64,000 bases of DNA from Lutraria lutraria. Its lineage: Eukaryota > Mollusca > Bivalvia > Venerida > Mactridae. Under the pieces are notes generated by a model that saw only the letters and a list, made by a program, of their open reading frames with translations, was not told where the DNA came from and did not search any database. This document shows positions 1-13,199 of this stretch, one piece after another. Location: the NCBI GenBank assembly GCA_964023205.1, contig OZ026850.1, forward strand, positions 9,559,270 to 9,623,269, in the 5' to 3' direction. How positions within the stretch are numbered: the stretch's first letter is position 1; every line of letters begins with the position of its first letter. The position numbers were made by a program, and so were the translations under genes.

Positions 1-1065
1 TTTTAATTAATGTGATTTCAACACAACCAATAAAACGGTAAAATGGATTTTTAAAAATAAGTTTTTGTGGTTTAATGTGACTGTTTAGTACATCGATTAA
101 TTTAATTAATACTCAAGTTTTCATTTCATACCAGATAATTACATTCTTTTACAGGAAGCTCGGAATACGAATACGACTTGTATACATAGGATAAAGTATC
201 GATCAAGGCACTATTTATAAAAGTGTGTCATATAAGGATTGTCAAAACCCATAATTTCACTCTTTTAGGATGTCTACTTTGTGACATAATCAGAGCACAT
301 CTGGGTAATGGTGTCAAGAAACGTTTTGGACAGATGTGTTTTTATAACAATTGTGCCGGAGCTTTAATCTATGTTGTCAAAATGTATGTCAGGTCGATGG
401 AAATGCCGACACGCAGTCTGCTATGTCTGGTTTAAAATTGTTGTTTAATGTTTGTAACAAAGCTATATTATAACATTTGAGACAACAGTCTTTGTGAAGT
501 TTAATCTTATGCATAATAGATATAAAATTCCATTAATCAAACATTAGGAAACATTAGGAAAACAGATACTTGCGAGTATATGTAAATTGTTCCATGTTTT
601 CAATATTCTTTTGTATGTAAAAACTGTATCTGACGCAATAAGAAACAACTACGATGGATTTGATTTGAATAAAAAATGAATAATGACATTTTATTGGTCG
701 CCTAGATAAATGTTCAGTTCATACCTTACAATTATAGGACTAAATATACGATCGGATATAAAACAATCATAGACTCACAAAGAACTAAAATATTGAATGA
801 TTGTAACTTGTACAACAACAACATTTTAATCATATTTTATAATTACCATAAAAATAAAGAAATTTCCATGTTTCGTATTAATCTTATTATTTTTCATATT
901 ACATGTTATAACTTCCGAGATCCGCTTTATTAATCCCGACTTGAAATCACGTTTGTCGATGAATGATATTATATGTATACTCGGAAAACGCTTCACAAAA
1001 ATAAATTTAAGCTGTCCATAAAAGGGTTACAGATGCGTAGATGTTTGTACTCTACAGATATTCAG
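1..1065. other. AT-rich intergenic DNA, no gene seen
   Basis: Only short open frames occur here, with no splice-site support, signal peptide or recognisable motif. No clear repeat was seen. Confidence 0.6.
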
Positions 1066-3855
1066 CCTCTTTAGATAATTCACTTCTCTAAATATTTCAT
1101 CTCTCTAGATAATTCACCACTCTAGATATTTCACTTCTCAAGACATTTCATCTCTCTAGATATTTCATCTCGCTAGATATTTAATCTCTCTAGATATTTC
1201 ACCCCTCTAGATATTTCACCTCTCTACATGTAGATAGTTCATCTCTCTAGATGTTTCACCTCTCTAGATAGTTCATCTCTCTAGATAGTTCATCTCTCTA
1301 GATATTTCATCTCTCTAGATAGTTAATCTCTCTAAAAATTTCATCTCTCTAGATATTTGACCTCTCTAGATATTTCATCTCACTAGATAATTCATCTCTC
1401 AAGATATTTCACACCTCTAGATATTTCATCTCTCTAGATATTCTATCTCTCTAGATATTCCACCCCTCTAGATATTTCACCCCTCTATATATTTCATCTC
1501 TCTAGATAGTTCACTTATCAAGACATTTCATCTCTCTAGATAGTTCATCTCTCTAGATAGTTCACCTCTCTAGATATTCTATCTCTCTAGATATTCCACC
1601 CCTCTAGATAGTTCACCTCTCTAGATAGTTCATCTCTCTAGATAGTTCACTTATCAAGACATATCATCTCTCTAGATATTCTATCTCTCTAGATATTCCA
1701 CCCTTCTAGATATTTCATCTCTCTAGATAGTTCACCTCTCTAGATATTTTATCTCTCTAGATAGTTCACTTCTCAAGACATTTCAACTCTCTAGATATTT
1801 CACCCCTCTTGATATTTAACCTCTCTAGATATTTCACCCCTCTAGATAGTTCACTTCTCAAGACATTTCACACCTCTAGATATTTCATCTCTCTAGATAT
1901 TCTATCTCTCTAGATATTCCACCCCTCTAGATATTTCACCCCTCTATATATTTCATCTCTCTAGATAGTTCACCTCTCTAGATAGTTCATCTCTCTAGAT
2001 AGTTCATCTCTCTAGATATTTCATCTCTCTAGATATTCTATCTCTCTAGATATTTCACCACTCTAGATATTTCACGTCTCTAGATAGTTCATCTCTCTAG
2101 ATAGTTCACTTCTCTAGATATTTCATCTCTCTTGATATTTCATCTCTCTAGATATTTCACCCCTCTAGATAGTTCACTTCTCTAGATATTTCATCTCTCT
2201 TGATATTTCATCTCTCTAGATATTTCACCCCTCTAGATAGTTCACTTCTCTAGATAGTTCACTTCTCTAGATATTTCATCTCTCTAGATATTTCACCCCT
2301 CTAGATAGTTCACCTCTCTAGATAGTTCACCTCTCTAGATATTTCATCTCTCTAGATATTTTATCTCTCTAGATATTTCATCTCTCTAGATAGTTCATCT
2401 CTCTAGATATTCTATCCCTCTAGATATTCTATCTCTCTAGATATTTCATCTCTCTAGATATTTCATCTCTCTAGATATTTCATCTCTCTAGATATTTTAT
2501 CTCTCTAGATATTTCATCTCTCTAGATATTTCTCCTCTCTAGATATTCTATCTCTCTAGATATTCTATCTCTCTAGATATTCCACCCCTCTAGATAGTTC
2601 ATCTCTCTAGATAGTTCACCTCTCTAGATAGTTCACCTCTCTAGATATTCTATCTCTCTAGATATTTTATCTCTCTAGATATTTCTCCTCTCTAGATAGT
2701 TCACCTCTCTAGATATTCTATCTCTCTAGATATTCCACCCCTCTAGATATTTCACCCCTCTAGATAGTTCATCTCTCTAGATAGTTCACTTCTCTAGATA
2801 TTTTATCTCTCTAGATATTTCATCTCTCTAGATATTTCACCTCCCTAGATAGTTCATCTCTCTAGATAGTTCATCTCTCTAGATATTTCATATCTCTAGA
2901 TATTCTATCTCTCTAGATATTTCACCCCTCTAGATAGTTCACCTCTCTAGATAGTTCACCTCTCTAGATATTTCATCTCTCTAGATATTTTATCTCTCTA
3001 GATATTTCATCTCTCTAGATAGTTCATCTCTCTAGATATTCTATCCCTCTAGATATTCTATCTCTCTAGATATTCTATCTCTCTAGATATTCCACCCCTC
3101 TAGATAGTTCATCTCTCTAGATAGTTCACCTCTCTAGATAGTTCACCTCTCTAGATATTCTATCTCTCTAGATATTTTATCTCTCTAGATATTTCTCCTC
3201 TCTAGATAGTTCACCTCTCTAGATATTCTAACTCTCTAGATATTCCACCCCTCTAGATATTTCACCCCTCTAGATAGTTCATCTCTCTAGATAGTTCACT
3301 TCTCTAGATATTTTATCTCTCTAGATATTTCATCTCTCTAGATATTTCACCTCCCTAGATAGTTCATCTCTCTAGATAGTTCATCTCTCTAGATATTTCA
3401 TATCTCTAGATATTCTATCTCTCTAGATATTTCACCACTCTAGATATTTCACCATCTAGATAGTTCATCTCACTAGATAGTTCACCTCTCTATATATTTC
3501 ATCTCTCTAGATATTCATCTCTCTAGATATTTCACCTCTTTAGATATTTCACCTCTTTAGATATTTCATCTCTCTAGATAGTTCATCTCTCTAGATAGTT
3601 CACTTCTTCAGACATTTCACCTCTCTAGATATTTCACACCTCTAGATAGTTCGCTTCTCAAGACATTTCACCTCTCTAGATATTTCACCACTCTAGATAG
3701 TTCGCTTCTCAAGACATTTCACCTCTCTAGATAGTTCACCACTCTAGATATTTCACCACTCTAGATATTTCACCACTCTAGATATTTCATCTCTCTAGAT
3801 ATTCATCTCTCTAGATATTTCACCTCTTTAGATATTTCACCTCTCTAGACACAAT
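1066..3855. repeat. 17-bp minisatellite array, about 164 copies
   Basis: A 17-bp unit built around CTCTCTAGATATTTCAT is repeated head to tail. The core TCTAGA is a six-base palindrome (an XbaI site) kept in most units. Variation is concentrated after the core (ATATTTCA, ATAGTTCA, ATATTCTA, ATATTCCA) and in the CTCT/CCCT tract. The edges are more degenerate, with AAGACATTTCA variants near both ends. The period is not divisible by three and no coding potential is seen. Confidence 0.97.
2285..3440. repeat. Internal segmental duplication within the 17-bp array
   Basis: A block carrying rare variants recurs. The CTATCCCTC variant is at 2412 and 3041 (offset 629 bp, 37 units). The CACCTCCCTAG variant is at about 2839 and 3349 (offset 510 bp, 30 units). 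The 119-bp difference is exactly seven units, so the two blocks are copies separated by a seven-unit insertion or deletion. Confidence 0.85.
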
Positions 3856-6535
3856 CGATCTTGAAAAAAGAGAGGAATATGTAATCATTTGAAGATAATT
3901 GAGCTTTACTTAGAAAAACCTGTTCACCTTCGAATATAATCAAAATACCCGGACCCCAAGTTTGTCTTTTAGTGTTTCTGAGTTACTTATAATTAAATCA
4001 GTTTATTTTAAACATACAGCATTCGGTCAGCATTGTGTATTAAACGTTTTAAACATTTACCATTAATAAATTTTAAATCGAAATATTTCGAGAATGAAAT
4101 TCGATTTGTTCTTCTCGTTCGCCGAAGAATTAAATTTGGAGTTGAGCTCGGAGTATATAAACTGAGAACCAGGGATTCTGAGCTCAGATCTCATATCTTG
4201 TCTTTAAATGTTTATCAATAAAAAATGTATAACGTCTTGTCCATTTTATACACACAATAAACAAACAATGCAATTTTATCAATCTTTCAGAATACTTCAA
4301 AGAAGTACATACTTTCAAACTCTGTCAATTTGTTGTTCCTACAGCTGTTGCCTTATTATTTTTATACACTGTTGTTTAGGATATATCTTAGATCTTAATG
4401 TCTGCACTTTACATTAACACATAACAATGAACAATACTTCACTTATAGGACATACAAGAAAACAGTTTATGGATTGTTGTAAAATTTAACGTTCATATTT
4501 ACATAATGTTAGCGGAACCAGGTTTTGTGAATTTTATTATCAATTACAATTTCCCCAACAACATTTTTAAGAAACGTATATTTTTAACATTCTCAGACGT
4601 GTAAAAACTTATGTCATTTACAAAGCATATGTAGGCTCATTAACAACTTTTAAATCTAACATTCATCAAATTAACATTTAGTATTTCGCAAGAATACAAA
4701 TTATTTCAAGACATAATTATGTTAGCAAACACAATTTATGGTTTCAAACAAATGTATGTTTATTGGTAGTGTTTTCACTACTCGTCCGTCTACATCTAGA
4801 GTGACCATAATATGTATAATATCGTAAAGGCGTCCGTGTTCACATCGAAATATAGATAATTTTGAAATGCATGCATTGGAACTTTTAGGTTTGAAACGTC
4901 TAAAGCCCCATTAGCTTTTTGGATGTTAAAATTAAAGTAGGTCTTACTTTACCTAGAAAGATGTCTTATCAGTGAAACTGACTCTTACTTGCTATAAAAA
5001 CATTCTGAAATCTTTTTGATCACGAAGTACATGTAAAAATGTGGCGCAATATGTTCTTAATGATACTGCAAAAAATAAGACAATGCATCTGACACAATGT
5101 TTACGAGATGTGCCAAAGAAAGCCATTATGTAAATATTGTTTTAGAGCAAATATAATATATTTCTTGTATAATATTATCATTTAATGTATTGTTCTGTAA
5201 TACTTAATTCAAAAAGCTATGTGCCTATGTTGTTCAAAGCATCTGTGCTTTTCTCAAATACTATAAAACATGTTTTTCCCGTGACCCAAAGGTGATATCA
5301 TACACTCAGTACACAGAATTTATCGAAAATTATCAAATCAAGAATATCGAGTTTCGTTTTAATCTGTTATATGTTATAATTGCTCATTTATTAAGACTGG
5401 ATACCATACAGTACCACAATCTACTGTCTGTATAGCAACTTTTAATCATTGCTAACGTAATAAAGGAATACATGAGACTTTCATAAACTAAGTATGTGCC
5501 AATAAATGGTTTTCTACGTATTCACTAAATTAAATCAAGACAGACGATTTTATTGAGTTACGCTATTAAACAGACAAATGGATTTATAATATGTTCCGAA
5601 CATTTCCACGTGATTGCTTCTCATATACTCGAGTCCCCTTAATGGACATTAGAAGTCCCTAGATTGCGAGTATACGTCAAATTGAAACAGTGTATTAGGT
5701 ACACTAACACGGAAAAGAAAGCGCGCATATTAGGCATACTTTTTTAGGAACGAAGTTCCTATAGCTATAACCACTTTTTTTACTTACAAAACAGTGACGC
5801 CTCTCATCCGCGTTGAAAAATAGTACCACTTGTTGTATAAGGTTACATCACAGACTTAGCAGTTTTAATAAAAGTTGGAAATATATTGTAGGATTCTGTT
5901 GATTTTGAAAGTATGTGAAATATTTCGGCAATTTAAACATACAAAACTTTCATTCATAATTTGTCCAGGTAACACAATTTACTACATACTGGAAAAAGTT
6001 CATTCACAAAAGTAGTGCCAGAATACTAATTTGTTTCTCAGTATAGAGATATTACGTCAGAAGTTCAGTGTACAGTCTCTGTCTTCAGATCAAAGCACTG
6101 AAGGCACTGAATTCGTTTGGGTTTTCAACATGTGTTGTAGCTAGTAATTTCTCAGTGTATGTCATGATTTTTAGCGTGTAGCTTTTCTGTGATAATTGTG
6201 GTTAATTGGCTAAAAGATGAACATTGTGTTAAGAGTACATACTTGACCTTCAAATTCTAATTCATAATGATGATAACACAGGCTTTTCAATTTTTAAGGA
6301 TGGTTTTATCTAACACACTTAAACTTCGTACTCTCAGTACGTTGATTGTTATATAGAATCAGGAGTGAAGAAAATAACCCTTTACAAATTGAACAATTTA
6401 CTCAGTATTTAAGCATATTATAAGACAGCCATCAAAATGAGTTCAGGTCATTATGCAGCTCTAATTTGTTTCTATAATTATAAAAAAAATCGATCTAAGC
6501 ACACTTTCTTTTTCGTTTGAGTATATTGACATATT
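3856..6535. other. Intergenic DNA, no gene seen
   Basis: This is AT-rich sequence with short open frames only. Around 4148-4196 a stretch with GCTCGGAG, TATAAACTGAGA and GAGCTCAGATCTCA resembles the arms of the inverted-repeat element at 49856-50097 and may be a diverged fragment of it. A short palindrome, AGGAAC/GTTCCT, lies at 5746-5760. Confidence 0.5.
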
Positions 6536-6735
6536 TACGGTGGCATAAAGGGGACATACGAAATATGTTATTTACCGCGTGCGCATGTTGTAGCTACTGC
6601 GTGCGTACATGACAATTACCACGTGCGTACGTGATATCTACTGCGTGCATACTTGAAAGCTATTACGCACGTATAAGCTATAGCGTGCGCACGCGGTAAA
6701 TAAAACATTCCTTGTGTCCCTTTAATGCCACCGTA
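6536..6735. mobile_element. MITE-like element with long terminal inverted repeats
   Basis: The left arm starts TACGGTGGCATAAAGGGGAC and runs through TTATTTACCGCGTGCGCA. The right arm is its near reverse complement, ending GCCACCGTA. Arms of about 50 bp enclose about 100 bp. The centre carries diverged units of about 22 bp, each with a GCGTGCGTAC-like alternating purine-pyrimidine core. A TA at each end fits a TA target duplication. There is no coding capacity, so it is non-autonomous. Confidence 0.85.
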
Positions 6736-9700
6736 TATATTGTATTTAACCGTGCAATGTCTGTATTCAGTCTGTATATAATACCGTCATCTGTAAGATA
6801 TGTCGATGTATCAGTGTAAATGTTGGAAATGTACGAAAATGTATACATATACATTTCTTTTTCACTATTAAAAATCAAACGAATCAGTCGATAAAATGAT
6901 AGAACACTCTGTATTCATACAAACCATCAGTCCTGGCGAAATAAGACAATCCACAAACTTTCCTGTCTAAAAAAACACAAACTTGGTAAAATGTTCTATA
7001 TAATATGTTACACAATGGTATAGCACTTCTTTACGATCATTTTTTCTAGCCCTTACTGCAGTTTTGTTCGGAACTTCAAACAAAACACAGTTTATTTCTG
7101 ATGTATTTCGATGTTAGAGGGTTTCCATTACTACATTATTGTAGTACAATCTGAATGCTATAATTCTGCATACGTTTCATGTGGTAAGAAAGAATGTTTT
7201 TACATTATACAAAAGAGAGCTTTGTAAAACTGATCTGAAGGTTTTAAACTACATGTATTGTCAAATAAATACAAAATAATACCAGTTTGGAGTGTATAAG
7301 CTGTATTGCCTTTAATGCATTTGCTTGAGTTATTGTTAAAATAACACAATGTCTTTGATTTCATATTTGAATGTTTTATTCCACTTCGGCAATGTTGACC
7401 CCGTATATCATAATTATTCCCTGTCCTTGCTATTTTTTCTAAATTTTACTTTAATATTAAACTTGATCGTCCTTTTAGTTCATACTTCCTACCCCCGTTC
7501 CTTTTAATCTCTACCCCACATCAAAGGAGCTAAACAGATGATTTTATTACAAGGATATTCATAGTCAGACACCTCCTTACACAAATCTTCTGGCTATAAA
7601 TTATATTTTGTTGTATTTGATGTAAATGGTATTGTTTTCAACGCAACAAAATGTGAACAGAAATCGCTTCAGTCACGAGGTAACACAAAGCATCACTCAT
7701 CTAGCTTTGTTACGCTCATCAACACCGTTATATGTGATTTCAGTTTGAGAATAAATGTTTTACCATATCTGACCTCGCCAAGCAAGTATTAGAATTTTGT
7801 CATAAGTACTTTATTTGAAACCTGGCCCTGGAGAGAACATAAAATGCAGACAGCCTTATGCATAGAGGAACCCATACATACAAAACACATCAGTACATTG
7901 TAAATGCATATACAACAGATATGAAGATTTGATTGCATCAATTGTTCTAGACACTTATAAAACATGATGTTATTTTATTTGTCCGTGATCAAAATATGAC
8001 CCAATACAGATAATAATTTAAAGAATTGTCTACAGATTGGACATATGCTTCAATAAATGTTTTTACGGATTTAAAAAAATCTTATGAAACGGAATACTCT
8101 AATTTGATTAAACCATACGTCTATAATGATAAGAAAATGAATGAAATAGATAATTCAAAAGAAAAACGAATGTACAAAAGTCTTACCTTGTTCCAAAATA
8201 AACTGTAAATGCTTGATAACAAAGTTTCTGACTTTTGCATTGCAATGTTAACCGAATACCACCGCAAGGAACGTAGATAGTGAATTATTATGTTATTAGT
8301 TTTCGCGATGCTTATTCTCAATAATAAATAATTGAAACTTGTGCAGTTTCAGTATACTCGGCACGATGTAAAGTAATTAACAGTGGAATGAATCTTACTG
8401 TTCACTCAAAGCACAGCTGTGGTGGAAATTATGGTTCAATCTTTTTGTTCGACTTTCATAACTGTTCAAAATAAATCAAGAATCTTTGAATTGCGAATCT
8501 CTTGGTTTTATGTTTTACGAGTAAACACAATTACATTCACCTGTTTGTAAAAACTGTTCATAATGTGTACCATGTTCAATAAACATTCTAAAAATGCGAA
8601 CTTCAAACTGTTAAATCTTTAGGTAAGTACACGTGCTTGAAGTCTGCAAATGGGAAGCTAACATTTGATTAATCTATTATTTAAGAATCTATTGCTGCAC
8701 TTATCTATTTTTCTCATCTATCCATTACACTTTTGATATCCAGACTATTGTTCAATATTCAATGTATTTTACTTCCTCAATATAAATTTGAGAAGACTGT
8801 CCCAATAGAAGACATATCCGATTAAACAATCATGTGCAAAGTACTCCGTGCTCTAGTATATCTGTGATGTTATCACACAAACTTAATATATCTAAAAAGG
8901 ACTCAGCGTTAATAAGCTTCATTATGCGTATACAATCGCAAATTAAAATCCTCTAGCATTTTTATTTCTTTCATTTTAATCATTCGACTTAAATTCAACA
9001 ATTATAATAATGCCTAACAAGTCCTACAGATAAGCGACACTACTTTAATAGAGTGGCACTACGTTCTCCTGAAGGCTAATGTTTATTGGAACCTTATCCT
9101 CACAAAAAGATTGGTTTAATTCTCATTTATACTGACAAAGTTTGTTATACAAAGAAACAAATGAAAACTCCAGCGCTATGCTTGGGCACTTTGCGTCGCG
9201 TCACAAACCAATAAATTGGAAGAAAGGCATTAGATAAGCCGTTAGCATTGCATCCGATTAATTCCGACAGACAACGCCAATTTCTTTGCTTATATATGTT
9301 TGTATATCCTTCGCCTGTTTCATGGTGGCTGACTTAAGGATAGAGATAGTTCCACTGGAAATCCAATACAAGACGAAGACAACAAGTGGATGGACAGACA
9401 GGCGGAAAACAGACAACATATTGGAACACGCATTCAGACAAGCGATTGATTAGCCGTCACGTGATATGAGATTGTTGTCATAATTTATATTTAAGCTGTA
9501 TCGTATACGAACATCATGTTGTGACATTTAATTATGGAAGCGATGGAAGAAAATAATTCGAGGAATGGCTTGTAAAATGCAAAACACTTTAATTAAGGTC
9601 TCCCTATACGGATCGTAAATGCTCGACAATTTGTGAACAGAAAACTGACATATCAATGGGTACTGGTTACCTACATGAACATGCAGATATTAACAGCGGT

Positions 9701-10629
9701 TTGAAGTTAACAATACCAGTAAGAAAGTGGGTAAATAGTTGATGCTGAAATGTAGGACTCCTCTATTATACTAATCAGCAGTGTTTTTCATTAAATCTTT
9801 GCATACATCATACTGTACATGTATATTTAATTGCAGTATATGGAACTGAAATATTTGACATGGATCAAGTTAATATTAAACTAAACAGAAAGTATCCGTT
9901 ACACTGTCGAAAATTCCAATGCCAGCATGTTTATCATGTCTCTATAAACACGCTTGCGTTGCACCACGAATACCCAGCAAAAATAAACAAAATAATTGAC
10001 AAGATAATAAATCTGCACATTTGGTAAAATAAATCACATAATTGGCCTGGGTTATGAAAAAGGGAAGATAAATAATGGTATGAACATAGAAAAATAGACT
10101 GTGTCATACACGTTAATTGGCGTATTCACTGTAATGATACGAACACAATACGAAATGCTTGTAACGTAAAATGTACTCTCTGATGTATAGAATGAAAACA
10201 AAACATGTTTGTTGATTGTTCAAATATGTATTAATTGTATTAAAAGTTCTTTATCAATATTTTGTTCGTGTTTTGCAAAAGTACAATGTAATTTTTCTGA
10301 AAATCATGTTTCCCGTATGTTCTTTATTCGAATAAGTAGTCAACATGGGAGAAGTACCATCCAGTCAGTTCATATCATTTATTTAATCTGCTATACATGA
10401 AGCTGTATAATTTAGTGCTTACATAAAGTTAGTCCGGAACCATACTGGGGTTAGATGATCTCTAAATAACAGACGTAATGTTACATTCCCACATCAGAAT
10501 CTCCTCGTGTACCCAGATACATGCAGTTTAAACCAAATTGTTTCCAAACTCAGATTCCTGTAAGTGGACTAGAGCGGCTGTGCAGGAGTTAATTAACACT
10601 GTCTATCTAACATGTCACTGAGTTCGTGC
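6736..10629. other. Intergenic DNA, no gene seen
   Basis: This is AT-rich with only short open frames on either strand and no splice or domain support. I recognised no repeat. Confidence 0.5.
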
Positions 10630-10697
10630 CTTTCAAGACAACATCGTTGTAATAATAGAACGTTAAAAGCATCGTCACATTAGAATCATTGATTAGA
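10630..10697 (+). repeat. Dispersed repeat, copy 1 (partner at 49322)
   Basis: The core AGAACGTTAAAAGCATCG, followed by CACATTAGAATC and GATTAGA, recurs at 49348-49388 in the same orientation. A weaker upstream match (TTTCAAG...TTGT) is also shared. It is probably a fragment of an interspersed element. Family and boundaries are unknown. Confidence 0.7.
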
Positions 10698-10990
10698 ATT
10701 TGTAGAACTATTTTGTAACAAGCAAAAAAAATACAAAAAAACGTAACACGTGACGTTCTCTATGGATCAAATACCAGTACTTTCAAAACGCACGTGATTT
10801 GTCACATGCAAATTCTCTGATAAAGATGTCTCTATACACCATGTTAAGAGGATATGATCGGAAAAGAATAATTTCTTTAAATAAAAAATCTACTAATGCA
10901 TAGAAATGAAGTGTTTATAGTCATCCACTTGTGAAGAGATCGATGCCATAAAGATGTTAGTTATATACATGTAATACAATATCCTCCACA

Positions 10991-11174
10991 TTCAGTTAAA
11001 CCCTGTGCTAGCGAACACCTCAAAATAAAGGTCACACTGTGAATAAAGACCATTATATCTGAAACCGTTATTTATTTATCTAAAACACAATAACCTCCGA
11101 ACAAATGACACCTGTCAATAAAAGTCACATTTTATCTTTCCCAAGAGTGAACTACCTTCACAAGTCTGGCTGTA
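10991..11174 (-). mobile_element. CAGT-ended MITE, copy 1 (diverged)
   Basis: It starts TTCAGTTAAACCCTGTG and ends AAGTCTGGCTGTA, which are degenerate inverted termini matching the copies at 12981 and 17566. The inside holds the family motifs in reverse (CACCTC, ACCTGTCAATAAA). It is the most decayed of four copies. Confidence 0.65.
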
Positions 11175-11704
11175 TTACATTTTTAGAGTTTAAACACAGG
11201 CGAGAGAGAGATAACACGAAAATAAACCGGAAGGAAGTCAACAATGATTACAAATAACGTTTAAAATAAGATGACATTGAAATACAAAAAAAAATGTACA
11301 ACGAAAACGAATATTTGTCAACGTGACTTGTTCGTATCAAACATCATCCCATGTATGAAAATAAAGCGAAGAAGAAAAATGGTTTATCCTAGATTTCTAT
11401 AATTAGGTTACAAAATATCACTTTAGTTCATACATACTGGCTTATTGTAGAATGTGTAAGGTCTACATAGAGTTCGAGGAAGCGCTGCAGTATAGACATA
11501 ATTGATTGTATTGTATTCCATTCAACAGAAGATCCGTATCTAATCAAAGTTAGACAGAGATGAAAGGATCCACATTTCTTGCCTTTGATTGCGTTATCGT
11601 GTAGCTTACAATTTCATGCGGGAGAATGTTTTTAAGCAAAAGAATGTTGATAAGAAATTACGATCTGATATAAGTATGTTAATTCTTGATGGCTATGTAT
11701 TCAT
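11175..11704. other. Intergenic DNA, no gene seen
   Basis: AT-rich sequence with no supported gene or repeat. Confidence 0.5.
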
Positions 11705-11885
11705 ATTGTACAGTGTAACCTCCTCTCCAGAGTGACCCTCTCTTTAGCAACAATCTCCAACAACAGCATGAGTTTTCCAAACTGTACGATTTAACTATTA
11801 ATTCAACCTCTCTAGAGCAACAACCTCTCAACAACAATACAGTTTTGCTTCTCCCAAAGGGTGTAGCTTTAGAGAGGTTACAAGG
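11705..11885 (-). repeat. GAGAGGTTG dispersed repeat, copy A (inverted-repeat ended)
   Basis: The ends are inverted: GTGTAACCTCCTCTC on the left and TTTAGAGAGGTTACA on the right. The minus strand reads GTTGTTGAGAGGTTGTTGC, then TAGTTAAATCGT, then CATGCTGTTGTTG, in the same order as copies B (18735) and C (54055). This copy is the most complete and shows that the family has terminal inverted repeats. Confidence 0.8.
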
Positions 11886-12059
11886 TACCAAGATAACATT
11901 GTGATCATAACGTGTACTTAAACAAACAGACAACTACAATAAATGATAATATAAGACCTACATTAGACTACATTACCAAGATGTTCTTTGGGAAATATGA
12001 AACCAATATTTTTCACTCTTCCTATGTTGATAGGATTTGAACCCTTTCTTACATATAGA

Positions 12060-12236
12060 AGAATTATAAGGATAATCATAGTACTGGTAGTACTGAAGAA
12101 AACTGAACTTATATAGACTTAGACTGCAACATGAAACAGGAACTAGTTTAACAACTGCTTGGAGGATGTAAATGAACATAGTACTTAGGTCTGTATAAAA
12201 ATTCACTTGCGCCGAGCGACAGACGGCTATGGAAAT
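12060..12236 (-). repeat. Dispersed repeat shared with the intron at 57715
   Basis: On the minus strand the order TTTCCATAGCCGT, AAACTAGTTCC, TTTCATGTTGCAGT, TAAGTTCAGTTTTC and CAGTACT...GATTAT matches 57715-57915 on the plus strand. The match also makes spurious translations of the two places look alike (VKLVP..SCCS). It is treated as an old interspersed repeat and not as coding. Confidence 0.8.
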
Positions 12237-12239
12237 CTG

Positions 12240-12840
12240 AACTATCGTTCAGTGTCCAAAAACGTTGACTCGGGTTTATTAAGACAACTAGCTATCCGTC
12301 GAACTAAGCTGAGACGTCTCGGGAACATTTGGGAAGTTCGATAAAAGTTCGCATGTGATTTGATGGGGTTCGTTAAACGTTCGATACGTATAAAGGCTAC
12401 GTAGCACATTCGCTATAGTCGTAACTCAAGCAACACCTGGTGTTCGTTTCGGAGCGAAATTTGGTATATTTCGGAGAAATAGCGTTGCCTATTACACATA
12501 TTAGGCGCAAGTTCGTGATGTGTTCGGTACATGCCGGGTGAAAAATCGTTCAAACCTCAATTAATCGAACAAAAAGGCTACGAACACTGTTAATATTGTT
12601 CTGGACTTTCGGTATCCATTCGTTACGAATTTCGGTTATGAGGGACGGGGCTGTACATTATGTATTACGTGTATATCTAAAACCCAAATTATTTTACACT
12701 ACAAGTAGTCCTTCGTCATTAAAGGCTTGGGTGTTGTTGTCGTTGTTGTTTCCTGTTGTTGAAGCTACTGTATTAATGTTGTGATATTGATTGTGTTGAT
12801 GTCATTTTTGTAGATGTCCGAAATAAAATCATGCATTTCA
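12240..12840 (+). other. CpG-rich block with TATA-like and AATAAA signals
   Basis: CpG is far denser here than in the surroundings up to about 12640. A TATAAA at 12389-12394 lies in the block and an AATAAA at 12822-12827 lies about 430 bp downstream, so a short plus-strand transcript is possible. No open frame with convincing coding character was found. It could equally be a solo LTR or another repeat fragment adjoining the repeat at 12060. Confidence 0.3.
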
Positions 12841-12980
12841 ATCGACGTGTATTTATTTTATTTTGAGTAATTAGTTAGTACTTACATTGTAATTAGACGG
12901 AAAAAACACTGATATAATCTGAGACTGGTACAGTTTGTATTATGAAGATGTTGACATGTTTATCTGAGCACTATATGTTC

Positions 12981-13199
12981 TACAGTCAATCCTGTGAACT
13001 AAGGCCATCCATGGGAAAACATAATGTGACCATTATTGACAGGTGGCCGTTATTGACATGTGGCCGTTATTGACAGGTGACCTTTATTCAGGGACCATTT
13101 CGTTCTAAAATTCCAATAACGGTTTTTAAAAGAATGACTTTTATTAATGAATATGTTGGTATGTGTTCGAGGGTGGCTACTTACACATGTTTGACTGTA
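12981..13199 (+). mobile_element. CAGT-ended MITE, copy 2
   Basis: It begins TACAGTCAATCCTGTGAACT and ends ACACATGTTTGACTGTA, giving inverted termini with TA at both edges. The inside carries GGTGGCCGTTATTGACA repeated in short tandem and a Tx-rich centre. CAGT termini on a TA target are typical of Tc1/mariner-derived MITEs (established knowledge), so that assignment is an inference. Confidence 0.8.

Noticed and set aside
5745..5761. Short palindrome TAGGAACGAAGTTCCTA
   Set aside because: A single short hairpin with no second copy or flanking duplication seen. It may be chance.
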